A stretch of DNA of 64,000 bases. It comes from JARBUG01 sp035628915 (GTDB lineage Bacteria > Bacillota > Sulfobacillia > Symbiobacteriales > Symbiobacteriaceae). The notes beneath the pieces are model-generated. The model had not been told where the DNA came from. It worked only from the letters and a program-made list of their open reading frames with translations, and did no database searches. The DNA is taken from contig DASPIW010000034.1 of assembly GCA_035628915.1 (NCBI GenBank), positions 1 to 64,000 of the forward strand, in the 5' to 3' direction. Made by a program: the position numbers and the translations under genes. Positions 18,163 through 25,014 of this stretch are shown here, one piece after another (within the stretch, counting starts at the first letter, position 1; every line of letters starts with the position of its first letter).

Positions 18163-20665
18163 CGACAAGGTCCTGCCGTTCCACTCTCCCCGCAAGGCGC
18201 TGCGGCGGCGCCTGCACAACTTCCGCCGGACACTTGCCGCACAGCAGTTGCCGATCCACGCCCTCGGGCAGAACGTGATGAAGATCAACCCGCCCGGTCA
18301 GCCCGGCTTCTGGGTGGCGATCCTGCAAGTCGCCACCCGGAACCTATCCACCTGCGGCGAGGCCGAACAGGAGCGGGCCCTCTACCACCTCTTCAAGTTC
18401 CTGAACGGGCGCACGGAGATCTTCCAGTGGCGGTTCTCATCCCGGCCCGTCGATCCGCAGCAGATGCTGGCGGCCATCCACCAGCGGCTGCAGGCCCTGC
18501 CCGAGCACGATGAGCGCCGCGCCTGGCTGCAGGACCACGAGGAGCACATCCGCACGCTGGTCCGCATAAATAACATCCCCGAGGCCGGGCTCTACCTCGT
18601 GCTGCGGGTGCCGCACCCGGCGGGGCGCCAGGCGCCCGAAACGGTTGATCAGGTCGCCAAGAAGCTGCAGCAGCTCTGCACACAGGCCATGTCGGAACTG
18701 CACGCCGTGGGCGTCGACAGCCGGCGGCTGAACACCTGGGAGATGATCTGCCTCCTCTGGGCGGACATGAACCCGGATCTGGTCGCCACCCACAAGACGC
18801 CGGGCGATCCGAACAGCCTCCTGACGATGACGAAGCCCGAGGGCATCAGCCTGGTGCAGAAGGGCAACTACTTCGCCATCAACGACGACATCACCGAGGC
18901 GAGCCAGCTCTGGCTGGACCTGATCGCCCCCATCGACTGTCAGTTTCACCGGGACCGGATCGATCTCAACCGGGTGCACCGGGCGGTTCTGGCCGTGCGG
19001 GCGTGGCCGACCTATCTGCAGTACAACGCGCTGCGGCATCTGACGAACAGCCAGTTGAACCTGGACATCAGCATCCACGTGCAGCCCGTCGACACGGGCG
19101 AGGCGCTGCGCCGTCTGGATGAGCGCATCCGCACCCTGACGGTGGCCACGGCCAAAGATGAAGTCGAAGGCTTCACACAGGATCACCGGGTGCTGAAGTT
19201 CCGGGATCAGGCCGTCTACTGCCGGGAGCAGTTGGAGCAGGGGCATCAGCGCTGGTTTTACACGGCCATGTACGTCGCGGTGACAGCCGACTCGCAGGAG
19301 CAGTTGGCGGCGGACGTCCGGACGGTGGAGACGCTGCTCAATCAGGCGGATATCAAGGCAGCGCCGGCCCTGCGGCAGCAGAAGGAAGGCTTCCTGGCCT
19401 GTCTCCCCATCGGCTACGACCCGGTGGAGGCGAGCCGGAACATGCTGACCGATGCGGTGGCTCATCTGGCCCCGCTGGATGCGCAGCAGTTGATGCACCC
19501 CGCCGGCATGTATGCGGGCGTATCCCGGCTTAACAACAGCCTGATCTCACTCGACGTCTGGGCGCTCAAAAACTACAACCTGGTTGTCTTGGGCGTGCCC
19601 GGGTCCGGAAAGACGATGTGGCTGCGCACCAAGATCCAGCATGTCCACACGATGACCGATGACGACCAGGTCGTGCTGGACCCCGACGGCGAGATGGACA
19701 GCATGATCACCGACATGGGCGGCGTCGTGGTGCGGCTGGGCGGCAGTTCGGCCCATCGCATCAACATCATGGACCTGGCCCTCGACTGGGATGACGAGCG
19801 GGGCGGCTACAAGAAGGGGCGCCCGCTGGACAAGTTCATCCCCCTGCTGACGAGCTGGCTGGAGTACCAGATCGGGGTGTCGGGTGGTGATGGCCGGCGC
19901 CGCTTCGACCCGGTGCAGAAGGCGCACGTAATGCACGCGATTATCCGGGCGTACGGGCGGTACGGCATTACGCCGGAGAACCAGAGCGATATCCTGGCCG
20001 GTGACCGATATCGGTCTGAGGCCATGCCCGTCCTTGACGACTTGCAGGAGGAATTGCGCTCGGTTGAGTCGAGCCTTGCAGAAGCGATGGATCTCTTCCG
20101 GTTCGGCCCGATGCAGCTCTTCAACGCCCGGACGAATGTGGATCTGACGGGCGCCCGGCTGATCAGCCTCAACCTGCGGGAGCTGGACCCGGCCACCCGG
20201 AACATGGCGATGCCGTGGATGGTGAACTGGGTCTGGGCCCGGGTGGGCTTGAACCGGTATCACAAGCGGAACACGCACCTGTACTTTGAGGAGATCCTCT
20301 GGTTCCTGCAGGAGCCCATCGCGGCGGAGTACATCAGTATGATCTGGACCCGGGGCCGGAAGTGGCGCTGCTGCCCGGCGGCGGTGTCGCAGCTGCTGGA
20401 GCGGCTGATGGCGACCGAAGTGGGGCGGACCATCGTCAAGACGAGCGACCTGAAAGTCCTGTTCGACCAGGGCGAGGCGCTACCGGAGATCCAGGCGCAC
20501 TGCGGGTTGTCGGATGCGGAGGCGTCGTTCGTCAAGGGCAGCAGCCCGGGCAAGGGGCTCTATGTACTGGGGCCGTATCGGCTGCCGTTCCTGCTCTTGC
20601 TGTCGGCCTATCAGTACGACTACTTCACGACCCGGCCCGGCGAGATGAAGGAGCTCTGGCCGTGA
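18155..20665 (+). CDS. virB4: VirB4/TraE-like conjugation ATPase
   Basis: 836 residues from GTG 18155, chosen because GGGAG lies 10 bp ahead; GTG 18146 is also in frame. The N-terminal half is the CagE/TrbE/VirB4 channel-binding region. A C-terminal ATPase carries Walker A GVPGSGKTMW near residue 480, LDPDGEMDSM, and the motor-domain segments LNLRELDPATRNMAM and LYFEEILWFLQEP. It energises assembly and DNA translocation. Overlaps both neighbours, so translation is coupled. Confidence 0.9.
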   Translation: MDDDKVLPFHSPRKALRRRLHNFRRTLAAQQLPIHALGQNVMKINPPGQPGFWVAILQVATRNLSTCGEAEQERALYHLFKFLNGRTEIFQWRFSSRPVDPQQMLAAIHQRLQALPEHDERRAWLQDHEEHIRTLVRINNIPEAGLYLVLRVPHPAGRQAPETVDQVAKKLQQLCTQAMSELHAVGVDSRRLNTWEMICLLWADMNPDLVATHKTPGDPNSLLTMTKPEGISLVQKGNYFAINDDITEASQLWLDLIAPIDCQFHRDRIDLNRVHRAVLAVRAWPTYLQYNALRHLTNSQLNLDISIHVQPVDTGEALRRLDERIRTLTVATAKDEVEGFTQDHRVLKFRDQAVYCREQLEQGHQRWFYTAMYVAVTADSQEQLAADVRTVETLLNQADIKAAPALRQQKEGFLACLPIGYDPVEASRNMLTDAVAHLAPLDAQQLMHPAGMYAGVSRLNNSLISLDVWALKNYNLVVLGVPGSGKTMWLRTKIQHVHTMTDDDQVVLDPDGEMDSMITDMGGVVVRLGGSSAHRINIMDLALDWDDERGGYKKGRPLDKFIPLLTSWLEYQIGVSGGDGRRRFDPVQKAHVMHAIIRAYGRYGITPENQSDILAGDRYRSEAMPVLDDLQEELRSVESSLAEAMDLFRFGPMQLFNARTNVDLTGARLISLNLRELDPATRNMAMPWMVNWVWARVGLNRYHKRNTHLYFEEILWFLQEPIAAEYISMIWTRGRKWRCCPAAVSQLLERLMATEVGRTIVKTSDLKVLFDQGEALPEIQAHCGLSDAEASFVKGSSPGKGLYVLGPYRLPFLLLLSAYQYDYFTTRPGEMKELWP

Positions 20666-21681
20666 AATGGCTTGCTTTCGTAGTCGGAGTGGTGACTGTT
20701 GTGGTGGTTGCGGTTGTGGGGTTCGTGGTGCTCTTCGTCGGGGCGCTGGCTGCGAACGCTGCCGAAGTGCCGATTCCCCCGGAGCTGGAGGCTGCCTACC
20801 GGCAGGTGGGCGCCCGGACGGGCGTCCACTGGGCGGCCCTGGCCGCCTGGGATGCCGCAGGTGATTTCGAGTTGCCGATTCCGTCGGTGGATGAGTTGTA
20901 TGCCGACCGGATTGCGGCTCGTCTGCGGTCGAAGCGGGAGGCGGCTGAGGAATGGTGCCGGGAGCATCCTGCGGATACGCTGCGGTGCCCGCCTGAGTCG
21001 CCGGAGCTGACTCCGCAGGAGGAAGCCGCTCTTTGGCGGGGCGCCCATGAGGCGTGGCGCCAACTGCTGCACCGACACATCGAGCAGAGCGTGGTCGTCC
21101 TGGCGTCACCCGACTTCGAGCGGGGCCCGGAGGGCGTGTATGCCCGGTCGCTGGCGCCCGGGGCGGCGGCCCGAGCAGCGGAGCTGTTCGAGGGTTATCA
21201 GCTCCTGGATAGCCTTGACGCCGATGCCGACGAGATCCTGATTGAGCCGTTCGAGCCGCCGGCAGACTGGGTCCCGGTCGATGGCTTCGCCTGGCCGGTG
21301 GTCGCGCCGATCACGAGCCGCTACGGAATGCGTGTGAGCCCCATAGACGGCGTCCGGCGCCTCCATGCCGGGGTTGACCTGGGCGTGTCCACAGGAACGC
21401 CGATACGAGCCTCCAAGGCGGGCACGGTGGTCGTCGCTGAGATGAACCCTACCTACGGTCTGATGGTCGTGGTCGATCACGGTGAAGGGTATCAGAGCCT
21501 GTACGCACATAGTTCGGCCCTGGCCGTGCAGCCAGGGCAGCACGTAGAGCAAGGGCAGGTTGTGTCGTACGCCGGGAGCACCGGGCTTTCGACGGGACCG
21601 CACCTGCACTTCGAGATTCACTACAACGAAACACCAGTCGACCCGCTGCTGCTGTTGTCGCAGCGCTCTGGGAGGGAGTAA
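20662..21681 (+). CDS. Membrane-anchored M23 peptidoglycan hydrolase of the transfer system
   Basis: 339 residues: one N-terminal membrane helix (LAFVVGVVTVVVVAVVGFVV), an Arg/Glu-rich helical middle part, and a C-terminal M23/LytM domain. The zinc-site motifs are visible: GVRRLHAGVDLG (HxxxD) and GPHLHFEI (HxH). It would open the cell wall for the channel, taking the role of VirB1. GTG start inside the stop of virB4 (GTGA overlap). Confidence 0.85.
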   Translation: MKWLAFVVGVVTVVVVAVVGFVVLFVGALAANAAEVPIPPELEAAYRQVGARTGVHWAALAAWDAAGDFELPIPSVDELYADRIAARLRSKREAAEEWCREHPADTLRCPPESPELTPQEEAALWRGAHEAWRQLLHRHIEQSVVVLASPDFERGPEGVYARSLAPGAAARAAELFEGYQLLDSLDADADEILIEPFEPPADWVPVDGFAWPVVAPITSRYGMRVSPIDGVRRLHAGVDLGVSTGTPIRASKAGTVVVAEMNPTYGLMVVVDHGEGYQSLYAHSSALAVQPGQHVEQGQVVSYAGSTGLSTGPHLHFEIHYNETPVDPLLLLSQRSGRE

Positions 21682-21685
21682 GCAA

Positions 21686-22102
21686 ATGCTGGTTCGGGAT
21701 CAGGTTACACAAGATGCGTCCTATCGCCCCTGGGCGACCTACGACGAAGTTGAGATGGGCGCCCTGCTGATCGAGTTGTCGGCGTCCCTGCGCCGGCGAA
21801 TGGCTACCCTGGAGGTCGACAAGGACACGGCCCTGGCGTACCGGACGTTGGCCAGGACTTCGCGGACTGCCGGATACGCACTGATCTTCAAGCACGGAAT
21901 GCCGTTCGTACCGACGCCGCCGTTCCAGTGGTCGAAGCTGCGGATCGAGCAGGTGAACGAGCGCCTGCCGGAGATCCAGGAGTGGGCGTCCGCTACGGTC
22001 GTGGCGCCGGATCAGACGCTGCCGGTCAGGCATTCGGCGCTGGATCTGAGCGAGGCCGGGCGGGAGTTGGAGCGCTACCTGCAGCGTGAGCGATCCAAGT
22101 AG
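21686..22102 (+). CDS. Hypothetical protein at the end of the transfer operon
   Basis: 138 residues, starting MLVRDQVTQDASYRPWATYD; soluble, mostly helical. It has a Leu/Arg-rich segment (LLIELSASLRRRMATLEVDKD) and a Pro-rich bend (GMPFVPTPPFQWSKLR). GGAGGGAG precedes the ATG by 8 bp. I do not recognise a family. It is the last gene before the nested inverted repeat. Confidence 0.55.
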   Translation: MLVRDQVTQDASYRPWATYDEVEMGALLIELSASLRRRMATLEVDKDTALAYRTLARTSRTAGYALIFKHGMPFVPTPPFQWSKLRIEQVNERLPEIQEWASATVVAPDQTLPVRHSALDLSEAGRELERYLQRERSK

Positions 22103-22107
22103 AGCAT

Positions 22108-22242
22108 GGGGGACCGGCCGGGCTGATTGAAGTGTACCCGTTGGCGCCACCAGGCTGTCAAGGCTTACGGGGGCGGGCTCAGCGAGAACCTTGACAGCCT
22201 GGAGCCAACGGGCATAATCCCCTCAAGCCCGGCCGGTCCCCC
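22108..22242. repeat. 135-bp nested inverted repeat, possible origin or structured RNA
   Basis: Three pairs of perfectly complementary arms lie one inside the other: 22108-22124 with 22226-22242 (17 bp, GGGGGACCGGCCGGGCT), 22137-22145 with 22204-22212 (9 bp, CCCGTTGGC) and 22150-22163 with 22189-22202 (14 bp, CCAGGCTGTCAAGG). The unpaired gaps between arms are short and the centre is 25 bases. Candidates are a transfer or replication origin, a regulatory RNA, or a double operator for the spoVG-like gene. Confidence 0.75.
22191..22218 (+). promoter_or_regulatory. Promoter of the spoVG-like gene within the inverted repeat
   Basis: TTGACA (22191-22196), a 16-bp spacer and CATAAT (22213-22218). 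The mirrored arm carries the same TTGACA on the minus strand, followed by TACACT at a poor 19-bp spacing. Confidence 0.6.
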
Positions 22243-22271
22243 TCTCATAGACAAGAGGAGGGTAATTCAAG

Positions 22272-22583
22272 ATGAGTGAGAATGGACCTAAGTTCGTTCC
22301 GGTCACGGGTGTGCAGCTTTACGAGCTTGGCGAGGGCGGGCCCACGAAGGCGATCGGGAGCGTCACCATCGGGGATGCCTTCGTGGTGCACGGGGTCCGG
22401 GTGGTGGAGTCTGAGAAGGGCCTGTTCGTGGCGATGCCCCAGCGGAAGGACGGGGATCGCTACCGGGATGTGGCGCACCCGGTCACCGCAGAGATGCGCG
22501 CCATGGTTGGGTCGGCGGTGTTGGAAGAGTATCAGCGGGTGAAAGAACGGGGGGAGCATGACCGGGGCCGGGGGGCAAGATAG
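22272..22583 (+). CDS. spoVG: SpoVG-family RNA/DNA-binding regulator
   Basis: 103 residues. The SpoVG core is plain: AIGSVTIGDAFVVHGVRVVE, GLFVAMPQRKDGDRYRDVAH, PVTAEMR and VLEEYQRVK. The length is close to the family norm. Chromosomal SpoVG acts in sporulation and septation control and binds nucleic acids. Here it is cargo of a conjugative element, so it may tune host or element gene expression. RBS AGAGGAGGG and a promoter in the upstream inverted repeat. Confidence 0.85.
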   Translation: MSENGPKFVPVTGVQLYELGEGGPTKAIGSVTIGDAFVVHGVRVVESEKGLFVAMPQRKDGDRYRDVAHPVTAEMRAMVGSAVLEEYQRVKERGEHDRGRGAR

Positions 22584-22612
22584 GAGCGACAGCCGCAGAT
22601 CGGAGGGCTTTC

Positions 22613-22771
22613 ATGCGAACAGACAAAGCCACTTTCGCTTCTTCACCCGTCGCCCATCGGGTCTTCGACCTACTCATCCGCACCGCTGTTCGCCGGCTCG
22701 GTGAAAATCGAGAGCCGGCGCCCCTTGAGCCAAGTTTACCCGTCGCCAAGGTAAAGCAAAACCGGCAGTAA
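22613..22771 (+). CDS. Small hypothetical protein (52 aa)
   Basis: ATG preceded by GGAGGG at 22602-22607. The product MRTDKATFASSPVAHRVFDL... is basic (VRRLGENRE, KVKQNRQ) and ends directly before a terminator hairpin. It likely shares the spoVG transcript. No family recognised; it could equally be chance. Confidence 0.4.
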   Translation: MRTDKATFASSPVAHRVFDLLIRTAVRRLGENREPAPLEPSLPVAKVKQNRQ

Positions 22772-22773
22772 AG

Positions 22774-22805
22774 GGCGCCCCCGTGAACGTCACGGGGGCG
22801 CCTTA
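22774..22805 (+). terminator. Terminator after the spoVG-like transcript
   Basis: A 13-bp perfect stem (GGCGCCCCCGTGA / TCACGGGGGCGCC) with a 3-base loop, followed by TTAC. It starts 3 bp after the small ORF. Confidence 0.7.
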
Positions 22806-22945
22806 CAAGGTTCTCCAGTCCCACAAGACTACCGTTCGTCAGCCAACCCGCGCTGAACGGTTCTATGTCTATCGGCCCAGTGGTCCTAGCGCGAGGGGGG
22901 CGACTCCGATAGGATATTCAGAATGCGCTGGCACCGGTGTTGAGG

Positions 22946-24571
22946 CTACAATACCGTGTTACTTGCTAAGGAGGCTGGCGTTATGAGCCCCAGATAGTCA
23001 ACCTTCCATAGACCATTTTCACACACCATTGGAACCACGATAGCCTCCATCCTGGTAGGAGTGGCAATCACGGTAACGTCAGCAAACCCTTTGAGAACCC
23101 TGACTCTCGCTCGGTGGGCAGACTCATACCGAGTGGGTGCGACCGATAGTTCGTCTCCTCCCCACTCCGGCCCCCAGGCGGTTGCCAGGGATTCCATGAG
23201 CCTCATGATCAGACCTGCAAACCGCGGCGTGGAGGGATGACGGCTGGCTATGTCAACGTCCCCAAGATCCCAGCCCTCAGATTTGCTCCAGATTCCCTTC
23301 CATATGCCATGAGACTCATGCGACAACTGCGACCAGAATCCCTCGATATCACTAATATACACTGCCCGGACAAACCTGCCAGCAAGAAGTCCGACCGAAT
23401 CGGGCGCCGCAGAAACGGTCCCGCTGGCGACGAGGACCATGGCCTGGGTAAGGATGGGCGTTTGGTGGTCTGCAGGCATGCCCTTATTGGCTAGATATGC
23501 CTGCAACTCTGTCCGAACACTCTCAAGCGCTTCTTGTGGGGTTACACCGTATCCAGTGAGCCCCAAGTCCAAACAAATCGCAGAGTAGCCCTGGGTCTGG
23601 GGCACTACCGCAAGGGTGAAGTTTCGAAAGCGCTCATCGGACTCGGTTGCGTCCGGTGCTGGGTTCTCCATCTTGCTTTCGCTGGGGTTCAAGGTGAGAT
23701 CCTCTAAGCCAGTTAGAAGCTGATCAAAGGATTCCCTCAGATACTCCCGGCGTCCGGCGTAGGTCGATTCCTTGGGTTTGATGAAACCCCAGAACTCGTC
23801 GAGTGATCTGCAGCTTTGCACAAACGAAGGAAGCAATGTCCTGATGAAGCTATTAGCGCATAGCGTCCGGCGCAACGCCTTGAACTCCTCATCATCGCAG
23901 GGGCCGTCATTAGTGCAACGGTTGGTCAGTAATTCTTTGAGGCGCTCTACCTGCTCCATGAGCTTGGCAGCTTCAGATGCAGGCACACGGATTTCGGGTG
24001 AGCCGTCACGGGCTTGCGGGCTGTTTACTACTCCTAGCGGAGCAGTCGGTTCAGCGGCGAATGGTAGCTTTCGCTCCCTCTCCGGTAATGGAGTTATTTC
24101 GCCCAAAGGGGGCCTCGGGGTGTGAGGCTGACCGGTGAGGCGGCGGTAGAGCCGGAAGTACTGTCCGATCTCACTCAGGTCGTATCTGGTGGCACCCTGT
24201 AGCTCAACAGGGATGAACTTGGCGTCCCCTGGATTGAGAACCACTGGGATGAACTTGGTTGTGTTGGAAGCCGCGTTATAGATCTCTTGGGTTATCAGCG
24301 CGCCTTCCCACGACGCCCCTAACCCCTTATTTGGTGCCTCGCGCCCACGAAATCGGCGCTCGTATTTCTCTGTACAGACGATCAGCACGTAATCAGCCCA
24401 TTCCACCTGATTGACCATCCACCGGGGCCAACCTTCGACCGGGGCCTCTTCGTACTGATCGAGATTGCAGTCGATGCCTTCTCGCCTTAGCCTATCGGCC
24501 AAGGCTAGGACCGCGTCCTCATGTTCTTGGGAATCGTGACTATAGCTAACGAACGCCTTAACGTGCCGCAT
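22946..24571 (-). CDS. SEFIR-domain protein with HicB-like segment, candidate immune effector
   Basis: 541 residues. Residues 1-150 are a SEFIR (TIR-like) domain: AFVSYSHDSQEHEDAVLALA, GIDCNLDQYEEAPVEGWPRW, YVLIVCTEKYERRFRGRE, SWEGALITQEIYNA, KFIPVVL. A linker follows, then a helical segment near 225-290 (EEFKALRRTLCANSFIR... LDEFWGFIKPKESTYAGRREYL). Residues about 316-370 resemble HicB-type antitoxin folds (YSAICLDLGLTGYGVTPQEALESV). The last 170 residues are unrecognised. SEFIR/TIR domains act as NADases or signalling modules in bacterial defence (established). It is divergent from an NLR-like gene, which suggests a joint role (inference). AAGGAGA precedes the ATG. Confidence 0.8.
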   Translation of the reverse strand: MRHVKAFVSYSHDSQEHEDAVLALADRLRREGIDCNLDQYEEAPVEGWPRWMVNQVEWADYVLIVCTEKYERRFRGREAPNKGLGASWEGALITQEIYNAASNTTKFIPVVLNPGDAKFIPVELQGATRYDLSEIGQYFRLYRRLTGQPHTPRPPLGEITPLPERERKLPFAAEPTAPLGVVNSPQARDGSPEIRVPASEAAKLMEQVERLKELLTNRCTNDGPCDDEEFKALRRTLCANSFIRTLLPSFVQSCRSLDEFWGFIKPKESTYAGRREYLRESFDQLLTGLEDLTLNPSESKMENPAPDATESDERFRNFTLAVVPQTQGYSAICLDLGLTGYGVTPQEALESVRTELQAYLANKGMPADHQTPILTQAMVLVASGTVSAAPDSVGLLAGRFVRAVYISDIEGFWSQLSHESHGIWKGIWSKSEGWDLGDVDIASRHPSTPRFAGLIMRLMESLATAWGPEWGGDELSVAPTRYESAHRARVRVLKGFADVTVIATPTRMEAIVVPMVCENGLWKVDYLGLITPASLASNTVL

Positions 24572-24996
24572 GTATTGCTCTCCTTGATCTGTCCTTACGG
24601 ATAGCTGTTCAACGTGAAATCAACGAGAACCTGCTAGGGGGCGCAGGCTTCAGAGAGCGTGTCTGCAGGTGCACTGATGTCGCGTCAAGATTGAGGCCTA
24701 TGAGCAACTACTTGAGACCAGAGATGTCCGGCCTGCCTGGCAAGACATATCTGGTTTCATGCTTACACCGACAGTCTCGATTTCACTGGATGACTGACAA
24801 CCAGATACAACATATGAAACGCGACCCTTAGCTTGTTTGTAAATTGGCCTATTATACAATGCCATAGGCAAACCGTGTACAATTAGGTATGAACATATCT
24901 CGGATGATGGACTCTATACGCCCGATGCACATAAACCCACCAAACGGGGGCTCTAACCCTGGCGCACACCTCTGCAATTCCAGTTGGGAGAACTGA
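24572..24996. promoter_or_regulatory. AT-richer divergent control region of the SEFIR and NLR genes
   Basis: 425 bp without a gene. It holds an inverted repeat, ACCAGAGATGTC at 24717-24728 with GACATATCTGGT at 24744-24755 (11 of 12 paired), and TATTATACAAT and TACAAT boxes near 24850-24890 that could be -10 elements for the plus-strand gene. No convincing -35 box was found. Confidence 0.4.
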
Positions 24997-25014
24997 TTGA
25001 AGGAGATATCATAT

